NCBI RefSeq assembly: GCF_003415655.1
Contig: NZ_QRHC01000004.1
Span: forward strand, 421,192 to 485,191
Length of the DNA: 64,000 nt
Direction of reading: 5' to 3'
Source of the DNA: Vibrio maerlii
Lineage (GTDB): Bacteria; Pseudomonadota; Gammaproteobacteria; Enterobacterales; Vibrionaceae
Shown in pieces: positions 1 to 8,375 of this stretch (within the stretch, counting starts at the first letter, position 1; the number at the start of each line of letters is the position of its first letter). Under the pieces are notes generated by a model. It had not been told where the DNA came from and did no database searches. It was given only the letters and a program-made list of their open reading frames with translations. Position numbers and translations under genes: made by a program.

Positions 1-358
1 CGATTAGAGAACCAATTAGGTTACCAAGACCAACAAGGCCCCAGCAACGGAATACGCGGTTCCAAGTGATACCTGGACGACCTTCAAATTTAGCCAATGG
101 TGCTAGACCAAATACACCTGTTACTAGGTCATAACCCATTACAGAAAGAATAACGAAACCTACTGGGAACACGAGTGCGCCAACAACACCAACACCTGTT
201 TGAACGATAGTTGTAATAGCAACAACAACCGCTAGCGACAGGATAATACCCGCCATTGTGCCACGCAGAAGTAGATCACGAGCGCTTGTTTTTGTTTTCG
301 CTTCACCGACGTTGATCATCGTTTGAACGAATTCAGCTGGTTTAAAATCAGTAGACAT
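1..358 (-). CDS. Formate/nitrite transporter family protein (NirC/FocA type), N-terminal part
   Basis: The 3' part lies outside the window; about 119 codons are visible. The protein starts MSTDFKPAEF and has hydrophobic stretches at about residues 35-55 and 60-85, followed by a FNT-like segment with GLAPLAKFEGR. FNT proteins are pentameric inner-membrane channels for formate, nitrite or related anions. It follows nirB-nirD on the same strand, so nitrite uptake or export (NirC role) is the likely job. The ATG has an AAGGG ribosome site about eight bases upstream. Family assignment rests on recognised sequence pattern; substrate is inferred from context. Confidence 0.82.
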   Translation of the reverse strand, partial: MSTDFKPAEFVQTMINVGEAKTKTSARDLLLRGTMAGIILSLAVVVAITTIVQTGVGVVGALVFPVGFVILSVMGYDLVTGVFGLAPLAKFEGRPGITWNRVFRCWGLVGLGNLIGSLI

Positions 359-460
359 AAATTGCCCTTATTAAAAAGTTAAAGTTAAAAGTTGAGATTG
401 AATAGTGAAAGGCTCTCACTGAACTCATTAACAAATTCGTCATTAATAAAATTCAGGCAA

Positions 461-492
461 AAAAAGAGAAGCCTTTAGGCTATTAAATCTCT
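461..492 (-). terminator. Possible intrinsic terminator in the nirD-nirC gap
   Basis: On the minus strand AGCC-UAAA-GGCU is flanked by AGAGA and UCUCU arms with a one-sided bulge and is followed by a run of seven U. The 5' arm shares two bases with the end of the hairpin at 491-541, so the two folds could compete as in an attenuator. The core stem is only four base pairs, so strength is uncertain. Confidence 0.4.
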
Positions 493-541
493 GCTATGCG
501 TCGGGATTAACCCTTAGGAAGTTGCTCCCTACGCACAGCAG
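491..541 (-). promoter_or_regulatory. Long hairpin in the leader of the formate/nitrite channel gene
   Basis: On the minus strand an 11-bp stem (CUGCUGUGCGU with ACGCAUAGCAG, one G-U pair) encloses a 29-base interior that can itself pair GGGA with UCCC. It lies between nirD and the nirC-like gene, directly before a terminator-like hairpin. I do not recognise it as a named riboswitch. It may be an intercistronic regulatory or processing structure. Confidence 0.45.
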
Positions 542-549
542 AAAAACTT

Positions 550-676
550 TATACTCTTCATACTTGAAGCCGCAGCGTCGTTAACTACGTAATTTCACCC
601 TAATCACATAGAGCATCTATGCTCATAGGGCTGAACTTACTTGTTGCCTAGCTGCAACTCCAATTATTTTGAGTAT
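550..676. repeat. ERIC element (127 bp)
   Basis: The stretch is 127 bases long, the classic ERIC length. It has imperfect terminal inverted repeats (ATACTCTTCATACTTGAAGC at the left; the right end reads CAACTCCAATTATTTTGAG). The interior resembles the ERIC pattern TTCACCC...GGGCTGAACTTACTTGTTGCC. ERIC elements are non-coding, palindromic intergenic repeats of enterobacteria and vibrios and fold into a long hairpin when transcribed. This copy sits just after nirD and before the nirC-like leader. Confidence 0.8.
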
Positions 677-688
677 GTACGTAACGCC

Positions 689-1012
689 TTACGCTGCGAT
701 TTCTACCGCACCTTTAACAACGCGAGCTTTATAAGATTTCACATTAAACTGCTCATCTTCCATACACACGCCTGTTGCTAGGTTGAAGCGTTGCTTCTTA
801 AGTGGACTTGCTACCCATAGCTCGTCTTTGTGCTCACAGATAAGGCCGCGAGAAAGTACGTTTGCTTGGAAGAATGGGTCCATGTTGTTGATAGCGAACA
901 CTTCTTCAGTTGCACGTGGGCGGAAGATAGCTACTTGCTCACCGTTTAGTAGTGCAACAACACCAGTACCTGGGATGATGTCTTCGATTTTACAAACTTT
1001 TGTAAATGCCAT
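689..1012 (-). CDS. nirD: Nitrite reductase (NADH) small subunit NirD
   Basis: 107 residues, the usual NirD length. NirD has a Rieske-like ferredoxin fold and partners NirB in the cytoplasmic NADH-dependent reduction of nitrite to ammonium. The sequence has the Rieske-like core (VFAINNMDPF, then LICEHKDELWVASPLKKQRF) but lacks the paired Cys-X-His iron-sulfur ligands, as is normal for NirD. It follows nirB by 14 bases on the same strand, so the two are co-translated or tightly coupled. High confidence from length, pattern and linkage. Confidence 0.95.
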   Translation of the reverse strand: MAFTKVCKIEDIIPGTGVVALLNGEQVAIFRPRATEEVFAINNMDPFFQANVLSRGLICEHKDELWVASPLKKQRFNLATGVCMEDEQFNVKSYKARVVKGAVEIAA

Positions 1013-1026
1013 GATGTCGCTCCCGA

Positions 1027-3585
1027 TTACTCTGCTGCTACGTGAAGGATGTCGCCCTTCGCTTCTGGGTGTTTTTCAGTAAATGTCGCTGGACGGTGTT
1101 GCTCACGACCATCAGTAACGAACATTACGTTGTCATCACGCTCGTCAGAGTTAACGAAGTGTGAGAAACGCTTAAGTTGTGATTCGTCGTTGATCGTGTC
1201 AGTCCACTCACAGCTAAACTCTTCGATTAGCTTCGCTACATCAGCTTCAAGTTGGTCATTGATACCAAGCTTGTCTTCGATAACTACTTCACGTAGGTAG
1301 TCGATGCCGCCTTCTAGGTTCTCGAACCATACAGAAGTACGTTGTAGTGGCGCAGCCGTACGTACGTAGAACATCATGTAACGGTCGATGTACTTGATTA
1401 GCGTTTCAGTATCTAGGTCACCTGCAAGTAGCGTTGCGTGACGTGGAGTCATACCGCCGTTACCCGCTACATACATGTTCCAACCTGCGTCAGTTGCGAT
1501 GATACCAAGGTCTTTACCTTGTGCTTCCGCACACTCACGAGTACAGCCAGATACGCCGAACTTCATCTTATGAGGAGCACGGATACCTTTGTAACGGTTC
1601 TCAAGCATTACACCAAGACCTACAGAGTCTTGAACGCCGTAACGACACCAAGTTGAACCTACACAAGTCTTAACCATACGTAGAGACTTACCGTAAGCTT
1701 GGCCTGTTTCGTAGCCCGCTGTGATTAGCTTCTTCCAGATTGCTGGAAGGTCATCTTTTTGAGCACCGAATAGACCGATACGCTGTGCACCAGTGATCTT
1801 GGTGTAAAGGTTGTACTCTGCCGCTACGTCTGCAAGAACAGATAGAGCTTGAGGAGTCACTTCACCACCCGCCATACGAGGGATTACAGAGTAAGTACCG
1901 TCTTTCTGCATGTTACCTAGGAAGTTGTCGTTGGTATCGTGCAGTTTAACTAGAGACGGCTTAAGGATGTGGTCACCCCAGTTTGAAGCAAGGATAGAAC
2001 CTGCTAGAGGCTTACATACTTCACAACCGTAACCCGTACCGTGCTTCTCAAGTAGCTCTTCAAACGACTTGATTTCACCGATGCGTACTAGGTGGAATAG
2101 CTCTTGACGAGAGTATGCAAAGTGCTCACATACGTCGTTCTTCACTTCAACACCCGCTTTTTCAAGCTCAGCGTTTAGAACAGAAGTCACTAGAGGGATA
2201 CAACCACCACAACCAGTACCTGCACCAGTTACCGCTTTGATATCACCGATAGTGTGGTGACCTTCAGCAACTGCTTCTGCGATCTTGCCTTTTGTTACGT
2301 CAAAACAAGAACAGATAACTGCTGATTCTGGTAGTGCGTCTGCGCCTAGAGTTGGCTTCTCTGCGCCTGCGTGTGCAGGTAGGATTAGCGCATCTGGGTG
2401 CTCTGGTAGGTCGATTTCATTCAGCATAAGCTGTAGAAGATCGCCGTAGTCAGACGTATCACCAACCATTACTGCACCAAGAAGTTTCTTGTTGTCTTCA
2501 GAAACGATTAGACGTTTGTAAACTTCTTGCTCTTCGTTTTGGTATACGTAGCTCTTACAGCCAGGAGTACGACCGTTAGCGTCACCAATAGAGCCTACCT
2601 TCACGCCAAGAAGCTTAAGCTTCGCAGACATGTCAGCGCCTTCAAATTGGCTGTCGTTACCTACAACGTGGTCAACAGCAACAGTCGCCATCTTATAGCC
2701 AGGAGCCACTAGACCGAAGAATGTTTCATTCCAAGACGCACACTCACCGATTGCGTAGATGTTCTCATCAGAAGTCTGACAGAAGTTGTTGATTGCAATA
2801 CCACCGCGCGGTGCGATGTCTAGCTTCATTTCGCGAGCCAGTTTATCTTGAGGACGGATACCCGCTGAGAAGACGATGAAGTCAGTCTCTAGCTCTGTAC
2901 CGTCAGCAAAGCGCATAACGTTACGTGCGTCTTTACCTTCAGGAGCGATTTCAAGCGTGTTCTTACTTGTGTGAACACGAACGCCCATGCTTTCAATTTT
3001 TTGACGAAGTTGGTTACCACCAGCTTGGTCTAGCTGTTCTGCCATTAGTTTAGGAGCAAACTCAACCACGTGAGTTTCCATACCTAGAGCTTTAAGTGCA
3101 CCAGCAGCTTCAAGGCCTAGAAGACCACCACCAATTACCACACCCACTTTGCTCTTCTTCGCACACGCTTCGATCGCTTTTAGATCTTCAATAGTACGGT
3201 AAACAAAACAGTCTTTGCTTTCACGACCCTTGATTGGTGGTACGAATGGGAATGAACCTGTTGCCATGATCAGCTTGTCGTATTGGATTTCACGACCAGA
3301 GCTTGAGTAAACAGTGTTCTTTTCACGGTTAACGTTGATAGCACGTTCGCCGATTAGCATGTTGATGCCGTGCTTCTCGTAAAAGCCTTCTTTTACAAGA
3401 GACAGCTCGTCTGCTGTGTGGTGAGAAAAGTAAGAAGATAGGTGAACACGGTCGTAAGCAACACGTGGTTCTTCACAGAAAACTGTGATCTCGTATTGAG
3501 ATGCATCAGTCTTTTCAACTAGGTCTTCGATGTAGCGATGGCCAACCATGCCGTTACCGATTACTACCAGTTTCAACTTGCTCAT
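1027..3585 (-). CDS. nirB: Nitrite reductase (NADH) large subunit NirB
   Basis: 852 residues. Visible parts in order are an FAD site (GNGMVG, residues 10-15), an NAD site (IGGGLLGLEA, from about 151), a BFD-type [2Fe-2S] domain with CSC near 424 and a CGGC motif, then the siroheme/[4Fe-4S] half with CVGSTWC near 640 and GVSGCTREC near 680. The enzyme reduces nitrite to ammonium with NADH. An FNR-like box lies about 70 bases upstream, which suggests induction without oxygen. It is first in the nirB-nirD-nirC-like order. All key cysteines expected for the family are present. Confidence 0.97.
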   Translation of the reverse strand: MSKLKLVVIGNGMVGHRYIEDLVEKTDASQYEITVFCEEPRVAYDRVHLSSYFSHHTADELSLVKEGFYEKHGINMLIGERAINVNREKNTVYSSSGREIQYDKLIMATGSFPFVPPIKGRESKDCFVYRTIEDLKAIEACAKKSKVGVVIGGGLLGLEAAGALKALGMETHVVEFAPKLMAEQLDQAGGNQLRQKIESMGVRVHTSKNTLEIAPEGKDARNVMRFADGTELETDFIVFSAGIRPQDKLAREMKLDIAPRGGIAINNFCQTSDENIYAIGECASWNETFFGLVAPGYKMATVAVDHVVGNDSQFEGADMSAKLKLLGVKVGSIGDANGRTPGCKSYVYQNEEQEVYKRLIVSEDNKKLLGAVMVGDTSDYGDLLQLMLNEIDLPEHPDALILPAHAGAEKPTLGADALPESAVICSCFDVTKGKIAEAVAEGHHTIGDIKAVTGAGTGCGGCIPLVTSVLNAELEKAGVEVKNDVCEHFAYSRQELFHLVRIGEIKSFEELLEKHGTGYGCEVCKPLAGSILASNWGDHILKPSLVKLHDTNDNFLGNMQKDGTYSVIPRMAGGEVTPQALSVLADVAAEYNLYTKITGAQRIGLFGAQKDDLPAIWKKLITAGYETGQAYGKSLRMVKTCVGSTWCRYGVQDSVGLGVMLENRYKGIRAPHKMKFGVSGCTRECAEAQGKDLGIIATDAGWNMYVAGNGGMTPRHATLLAGDLDTETLIKYIDRYMMFYVRTAAPLQRTSVWFENLEGGIDYLREVVIEDKLGINDQLEADVAKLIEEFSCEWTDTINDESQLKRFSHFVNSDERDDNVMFVTDGREQHRPATFTEKHPEAKGDILHVAAE

Positions 3586-3649
3586 AGATACTTCCTAAGG
3601 GTTATCTTTTAATCTTCGCGCATTGTGATTTGTGACACATTATTAATAC

Positions 3650-3663
3650 ATGATATAAATCAA
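3650..3663 (-). promoter_or_regulatory. Candidate FNR box upstream of nirB
   Basis: On the minus strand TTGATTTATATCAT matches the FNR consensus TTGAT-N4-ATCAA with one mismatch. Its centre is about 71 bases before the nirB start codon, which would place a start site near 3615 if it acts at about -41.5. FNR control of nirB is known in enterobacteria; here it is a motif-based prediction. Confidence 0.55.
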
Positions 3664-3890
3664 TTTCGGTAAAAAACTACCCTTTAGGGTTAGATGGCGT
3701 AAATCCTCTATTTATTTAGGGGTATGAAATAAATACTTTGATGTTGTAGCGAATGTGCCGCGTTCTTACGTGAAGAGAGTACGTTTCAGCTAACGCTGTT
3801 CATAATCTGTCTTAATCTGTCAGAATAAATTGTTTTCTCTTTTTTTCTGGAATAGTTGAGCATCTTCAACTGAGAAGTCGAGATATACAA
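3664..3890. other. Intergenic stretch between nirB and yceI
   Basis: No gene seen. On the nirB side the minus strand has short TACCCCT-like heptamers near 3720 that loosely resemble NarL/NarP half-sites, but no clean 7-2-7 palindrome. Nothing else stands out. Confidence 0.4.
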
Positions 3891-3922
3891 AAGCCCTTAC
3901 GATACAAGTATCATAAGGGCTT
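3891..3922 (-). terminator. Terminator after the yceI-cytochrome b561 operon
   Basis: Perfect or near-perfect stem AAGCCCTTAYGATAC with a very short loop, followed on the minus strand by TTTTG. It lies 36 bases past the yceI stop codon. Confidence 0.75.
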
Positions 3923-3957
3923 CGAATCAAGCAGATTACATTAAGAATGAGGGTAAA

Positions 3958-4527
3958 TTACTGACGAATACCTTCTACATGTAGCTCCATGTCTACGTAG
4001 CTTGACGTCCCCATTACAGGAATATTGAAATCTTTAAGTTCTAGGCGAGTGTTACCAACAAAACCAACACGGTAACCACCCCATGGGTCCTGCCCTTCAC
4101 CAACAAATTCAGCTGCAATAGTAATTGGCTTTGTTACACCGTGAAGTGTTAAGTCACCCATGATATCTAACGTGCCATCACCTTTATCCTGTACACCCGT
4201 ACTCGTGAACGTTGCAGATGTAAACTTCGATGCATTAATAAAGTCATCGCTGCGAATATGCTTATCACGCTCTGCATGGTTTGAATCTAGACTACGAGTA
4301 TTCACTGTTACGTTAACCGTAGATGCCGCAACGTCATTACTGTCGTAAGAGAAGTTACCACTGAAATCGTTGAAGCGACCTTTGATAAAACTGTAGCCAA
4401 GATGGCTCACTTTAAAGTTAACCGATGCGTGCGCGCCATTGGTGTCGATTACATAGTCTGCTGCATTTACAGCAGTTGGTAGAGCCATTAGCGCCGCTAG
4501 TCCGGTAGCAATTAAAGTCTTCTTCAT
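3958..4527 (-). CDS. YceI family periplasmic protein
   Basis: 189 residues with a Sec signal peptide (cleavage probably after VNA near residue 22). YceI proteins form a lipocalin-like beta barrel that binds isoprenoid-type molecules such as polyprenyl chains or quinones in the periplasm. The family pattern is clear: YVIDTNGAHASVNFKVSHLG near the mature N-terminus, then DLTLHGVTKP near 125. It overlaps the upstream cytochrome b561 gene by four bases, the common pairing for this family and a hint of a shared quinone-linked role. The exact ligand is unknown. Confidence 0.92.
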   Translation of the reverse strand: MKKTLIATGLAALMALPTAVNAADYVIDTNGAHASVNFKVSHLGYSFIKGRFNDFSGNFSYDSNDVAASTVNVTVNTRSLDSNHAERDKHIRSDDFINASKFTSATFTSTGVQDKGDGTLDIMGDLTLHGVTKPITIAAEFVGEGQDPWGGYRVGFVGNTRLELKDFNIPVMGTSSYVDMELHVEGIRQ

Positions 4528-5063
4528 TTTGAAACTCCTAACATTTTACGTAATGTGTCATCTTTATCGATAAAGTGATGTTTTAGTGCAGCCAACGCAT
4601 GTACCCCAGCTAAAACAATCAGTACAAGTGCTGCGTAATAGTGAACCGTACCAGCAAGATCAGGTTGGTTTGCGAACAACTCCCCTAGCCCTGGTACAGT
4701 AAACCAAGTAAATACTTCAATACCTCGGCCATCAGCAGTTGAGATCAGGTAACCTGAAACAAAAACCACCGCGAGCAGTAGATACATCATGTGATGTGCT
4801 GCCTTAGCCGCTTTAACCTCAAGAGGTTTACCCTCTATTTCTGGTGAGCCTTTCACTTTCTTCCAAATCACACGAAACAGAGTAAGCAAGGCGAGCAAGA
4901 TACCGACAGATTTATGCCAATGCGGGGCCGTGCGATACCACTCACTATAGTATGAGAGGTCTACCATCCACCAACCCACAGCAAACATACCGATAATAGT
5001 AAAAGCAGAAATCCAGTGAACGAGTCGTGAGACTGGGTGATAGTTTCTTGTATCCCTTTGCAT
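4524..5063 (-). CDS. Cytochrome b561 family protein
   Basis: About 179 residues, four membrane helices, matching the bacterial b561 (CybB) family. Heme-ligand histidines expected for the family are visible in RNYHPVSRLVHW near the start, in HWHKSVGILL, and in GTVHYYAALVLIVLAGVHAL near the C-terminus. It probably moves electrons between quinol and periplasmic acceptors. I chose the ATG at 5063 because GGAA lies eight bases before it; an in-frame ATG at 5075 has no ribosome site. It is the first gene of a two-gene unit with yceI. Confidence 0.9.
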   Translation of the reverse strand: MQRDTRNYHPVSRLVHWISAFTIIGMFAVGWWMVDLSYYSEWYRTAPHWHKSVGILLALLTLFRVIWKKVKGSPEIEGKPLEVKAAKAAHHMMYLLLAVVFVSGYLISTADGRGIEVFTWFTVPGLGELFANQPDLAGTVHYYAALVLIVLAGVHALAALKHHFIDKDDTLRKMLGVSK

Positions 5064-5202
5064 ATCTATTTCCATTAAGTGAGATTGAAAGTGCGCTTCA
5101 ACCGTTGATGGTTAAAGTATTCACTATGTTGTAGAAGGCGAACAGAGTATAGACTTGTTCGACTTATTCAAAATATTTGAATGAGAAGACATCGCATTTG
5201 TT

Positions 5203-5445
5203 TTAGTCGAACTTTTCGAGTTGATAAATCTCGTCATTGATATCCATAAACTTTTTATCAATCACTTTTTGCACATCTTCCAGAGCTTGGTTGTATATCA
5301 CTTTACCCAATGATTGGGCTAGATGATCAACGATAAACTCGGCATCAAATTGACCAACGTCTATATCGAGTTCGTCTTCGCAATATTGCTGAAGCTTTTG
5401 AGCCAGTTCAGTTTTTTCCTGACGACTGATCTCGATTTTATCCAT
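5203..5445 (-). CDS. DUF2164 family protein
   Basis: 80 residues, highly charged, predicted mostly helical and soluble. The pattern IEISRQEKTELAQKLQQY, then IGQ/VGQFDAEF and ending YQLEKFD is that of DUF2164 proteins, which are widespread and of unknown function. A strong ribosome site (AGGAGAGAAAG region) precedes the ATG. It stands alone between cytochrome b561 and a divergently placed unknown gene. Confidence 0.8.
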   Translation of the reverse strand: MDKIEISRQEKTELAQKLQQYCEDELDIDVGQFDAEFIVDHLAQSLGKVIYNQALEDVQKVIDKKFMDINDEIYQLEKFD

Positions 5446-5602
5446 CTCTTTCTCTCCTTTTTTGAATCTATTGTTAAATATTGTTACCGAGCTCAGATAA
5501 TTAATAAGCGAATGATCTTCCTTGCTCGGGATGCTGCCATTATTATTGCATACGGTATTGGATTAGCTAATGTAAGCCAAAGGCATATATAAGGACGTTT
5601 AA

Positions 5603-6238
5603 TTGTTACTCGATTTAGTTGTGCAAAGCATCCAAGAGTTTCAAAAGGATTGTTTAAATCTTTTTGAAAGAAACTACCCCGCAGTCCACAACCGTGGAAT
5701 GACTGAACAACATCTAGGCCAAGCGTTTGCTCGAAGACTGTGCCGTACACTTGATAGCTTCTCACAACCTCACCATTTTGCGACGCTAGAAAGCTGTAAT
5801 GATAAAGATCAACCACATCGATTCAGAATCAGTACGGAGCATGGAACTGTATGGTTAGTGACTCAACATATGGTGAGTGCAGGTAAACACTGCCGCGAAA
5901 ACCTACTCAACGACATCCATGAATGGCAATCAGAATACTGCTACGCCATCCAACCCAACGACCTATTACTAGTCATTAGCGATCATTGGTTAAGTCGAAG
6001 CAAACAAAGCAGAGAAATACTACATTGGTGGATGGGCGAACTGCCTGATGCTGTAGATGAATATGCAGAACAAGGTATAACGCTTTATCAAAGCGGCTCA
6101 TTACTATCACAGGAGTTAGATAAGCGCTTTAATCTTTCGCCCTGTTTTCTAAAATTTGGCCATCCTTTAAAGCGATTAAAAGATCAACAGATGGTAAGAA
6201 AATATTTGCAACTTTACGCAGTTGTCCAGTGGCAATAA
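5603..6238 (+). CDS. Hypothetical protein, TTG start
   Basis: 211 residues. I do not recognise the family. No signal peptide or membrane segment is evident; the middle is rich in His and Trp (for example EILHWWMGELPDAVDEY). The start is a TTG five bases after a clear AAGGACG ribosome site; the first downstream ATG would drop about 32 residues and lacks a comparable site. It is convergent with nothing nearby and is followed by a weak hairpin with a U run. Likely a real Vibrio-restricted cytoplasmic protein. Confidence 0.7.
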   Translation: MLLDLVVQSIQEFQKDCLNLFERNYPAVHNRGMTEQHLGQAFARRLCRTLDSFSQPHHFATLESCNDKDQPHRFRISTEHGTVWLVTQHMVSAGKHCRENLLNDIHEWQSEYCYAIQPNDLLLVISDHWLSRSKQSREILHWWMGELPDAVDEYAEQGITLYQSGSLLSQELDKRFNLSPCFLKFGHPLKRLKDQQMVRKYLQLYAVVQWQ

Positions 6239-6244
6239 CACTTA

Positions 6245-6266
6245 CCACTTTGTGGCTATTTTTTAT
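6245..6266 (+). terminator. Weak terminator-like hairpin
   Basis: CCAC-TTT-GTGG followed by CTATTTTTTA, a few bases past the preceding stop codon. The stem is only four base pairs, so the call is tentative. Confidence 0.35.
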
Positions 6267-6426
6267 ACAAATAAAAACTAATAACCCTTTAAATGATGTG
6301 ATTAATGGAATCCTCTTCTAATATTTACTAATTCATTATGTTTGCCTAATACTTTTGTCAGTCAAATAATTGACAAATCTCTTGATTATGACAAAATTAT
6401 GGCAATTATACTTTAGAGGTCAGACC

Positions 6427-6462
6427 ATGCTGCACGAATATTGTGCGTGGCTCTGTGAGTAA
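6427..6462 (+). CDS. Possible 11-residue leader peptide before the EAL gene
   Basis: ATG at 6427 is preceded by AGAGG at ideal spacing (seven bases) and opens an 11-codon frame, MLHEYCAWLCE, ending at TAA 6460-6462. The EAL gene ATG follows ten bases later and has only a poor ribosome site of its own, so translational coupling is plausible. It could equally be chance. Confidence 0.3.
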   Translation: MLHEYCAWLCE

Positions 6463-6472
6463 TCGAGCTTTT

Positions 6473-7255
6473 ATGACAACAGCACGCTTAAATTACGATA
6501 TAGCTGGAAATGTGTCTCAAGACGCAGAAGGTCTCTATATTGCTGAATTTGAAGGCTATCTTCTTTCAAGCGTATTCCAACCAATATTTAATAAGAATCT
6601 TGACCCTATTGGTGCAGAAGCTCTTCTCAGAATTTCGACTGACAGTGGTGAAGTCATTCCTCCAAGTATATTCTTTAGCCAACACCTGAAAACTGACATT
6701 GAACTCGCCTACGCCGAAAGTTTAAGTCGTCATATTCACATCAGAAACTTCTCTCAGTCTGAATACGCCCATTTAAAGCTCTTCCTCAACGTTCTTCCGA
6801 ACAATAGTCACTCAATGACTTCGAACGAGATTGAAAGTGTGATGATTGGTAATAAGGTTATTGCACCCACTTCCCTTTCGAGTGAGCAGATAGTAATGGA
6901 AGTACTAGAACAAGATACGCATTGTGAATCTACCTTGTCACGAACAACAGGAAGATTAGCTCAAGAAGGCTTTATTATAGCGATTGATGACTATGGGACT
7001 AAGGCGTCTAACGATTATCGTATCGCAATGCTAAAACCAGATATTGTAAAACTGGATCGCACTATCATCGAAGATTACTGCAAAGGTCAGTCAGATAAGC
7101 TTAAAGCGGGTTTAGAAGCAGCGAAAAGTGTAGGAGCTCAGATCATCGCTGAAGGCATCGAAACAGCGGATCAATTTAGACGTATGCGTTTACTCGGAAT
7201 AGATATGTTTCAAGGGTACTACCTAGCTCACCCCCATATTGCAAAGCCCCTTTAA
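6473..7255 (+). CDS. EAL-domain cyclic-di-GMP phosphodiesterase
   Basis: 260 residues, essentially a lone EAL domain with a short N-terminal tail and no sensor or membrane part. Catalytic features are all visible: EALLR (about 49), the Asn of LFLNVLP, the Glu of VMEVLE, the Asp pair of IDDYGT, the Lys of VKLDR, the Glu of AEGIET and the Gln of FQGYYLAHP. It should hydrolyse c-di-GMP to pGpG and so favour motility over biofilm. I chose ATG 6473; a GTG at 6443 in the same frame lacks a ribosome site. Transcribed alone, with a strong terminator after it. Confidence 0.9.
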   Translation: MTTARLNYDIAGNVSQDAEGLYIAEFEGYLLSSVFQPIFNKNLDPIGAEALLRISTDSGEVIPPSIFFSQHLKTDIELAYAESLSRHIHIRNFSQSEYAHLKLFLNVLPNNSHSMTSNEIESVMIGNKVIAPTSLSSEQIVMEVLEQDTHCESTLSRTTGRLAQEGFIIAIDDYGTKASNDYRIAMLKPDIVKLDRTIIEDYCKGQSDKLKAGLEAAKSVGAQIIAEGIETADQFRRMRLLGIDMFQGYYLAHPHIAKPL

Positions 7256-7285
7256 CGCACTTCCAGCTAAGATACAGAACAATTA

Positions 7286-7319
7286 GGGCGAGATAGTGAT
7301 TTCACTATCTCGCCCTTTT
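7286..7319. terminator. Bidirectional terminator between EAL and terC-like genes
   Basis: A 14-bp perfect stem GGGCGAGATAGTGA with a TT loop, followed by TTTT on the plus strand and by an AT-rich stretch on the minus strand. It separates two convergent genes. Confidence 0.85.
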
Positions 7320-7334
7320 AGTATTCTAGGCAAC

Positions 7335-8279
7335 TTACTCTTGAGCAAGTACCTTATTTTTTCCTTTCACGATAGAAGCGAATACTGCGCCCGTCATAAC
7401 CACAAGTAACACAGTGAGCGACAACCATGTTGGTACTTCCCAACTTGTTCCGACCAATATCATCTTGGTACCGATAAATACCATGATGATAGACAATGCA
7501 GGTTTGAGGTACACAAACTTGTCCATCATACCTTGTAGTACAAAGTAGAGAGAGCGAAGACCTAACAGAGCGAATACGTTCGCAGCCAACACCAAGAATG
7601 GTTCACGTGTCACAGCAAAGATTGCTGGAATCGAGTCCAAAGCAAACATCACGTCCATGAACGCAATAACGGTAATAACAATGAACATAGGTGTTACCAA
7701 GCGCTTTCCGTTCTCTTTGGTAAATAGCTTATTACCTTGATAACCTTCACTCACTGAGAAGAAACGACGAATAATTCGCTCTGGTACTGGGTTGACCTCT
7801 TCTTCACCTTTGTCACGAGCTAGCTGAATACCCGTCCAAATCAAGAAAGCCGCAAACAAGTATAGTACCCAATGGTATTGCTCTAATAATTGTGCGCCTA
7901 CCGCAATCATAATCGCACGCAAGACAAGAGCACCGATAACACCCCATAACAAAGCACGTGGTCTTAAGTGTTCAGGAACAGCGTATTGATGAAATATGAT
8001 TGCAAATACAAACAAGTTATCAACGCTTAAGGATTTTTCTAGTAGGTACCCTGTCACGAACGCTACCGTCGCTTTTTGAGCGCTATAATCACTCAATGGC
8101 GCATAGAAATCCCAGTAAACATAGATAGCCGCTGCAAAAACAAATGCAAGAGCGAACCACACCAAGCTCCAGATTGCCGCCTTCTTAATGCTGACAGCCC
8201 CACCACGGGTTTGCCAAATATCAAGAGCAACTAGCGCCAGTGTCATCACTGCGAAGCCAAGGTAAATCGTTGAAGTCAT
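7335..8279 (-). CDS. TerC family integral membrane protein (Alx-like)
   Basis: About 314 residues with seven or more membrane segments. TerC/Alx proteins are inner-membrane proteins linked to manganese export and tellurite or alkaline response. Conserved acidic membrane motifs are seen (EKSLSVDNLFVFAIIF and FMDVMFALDSIPAIFAVT). The start at 8279 has a strong GGAGGAA site. The frame stays open 27 codons further upstream, but that part has no ribosome site and overlaps regulatory RNA. A yybP-ykoY riboswitch in the leader strongly supports a manganese role. Confidence 0.92.
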   Translation of the reverse strand: MTSTIYLGFAVMTLALVALDIWQTRGGAVSIKKAAIWSLVWFALAFVFAAAIYVYWDFYAPLSDYSAQKATVAFVTGYLLEKSLSVDNLFVFAIIFHQYAVPEHLRPRALLWGVIGALVLRAIMIAVGAQLLEQYHWVLYLFAAFLIWTGIQLARDKGEEEVNPVPERIIRRFFSVSEGYQGNKLFTKENGKRLVTPMFIVITVIAFMDVMFALDSIPAIFAVTREPFLVLAANVFALLGLRSLYFVLQGMMDKFVYLKPALSIIMVFIGTKMILVGTSWEVPTWLSLTVLLVVMTGAVFASIVKGKNKVLAQE

Positions 8280-8283
8280 ATTT

Positions 8284-8324
8284 CCTCCAGGACGGAGGGA
8301 TTGAAAAGATATAAAGACAATCCC
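8284..8324 (-). promoter_or_regulatory. Ribosome-site hairpin and competing hairpin before terC-like gene
   Basis: On the mRNA CCUCC pairs perfectly with the GGAGG ribosome site across a five-base loop (GUCCU). Just upstream GGGAUUG can pair with CAAUCCC, which shares two bases with the CCUCC arm. The two folds are mutually exclusive, so this looks like an on/off translation switch driven by the riboswitch upstream. Confidence 0.6.
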
Positions 8325-8375
8325 ACCGCATACAAAAGCAAAACCCCACGTCATAGACATGTGATCGTAATGAAT

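Noticed and set aside
3664..3740. NarL/NarP 7-2-7 operator upstream of nirB
   Set aside because: Single heptamer-like words occur, but no paired site with correct spacing and orientation.
8280..8360. Longer TerC-like protein starting at 8360
   Set aside because: The added 27 residues lack a ribosome site and lie over the predicted regulatory hairpins; the start at 8279 has GGAGGAA.
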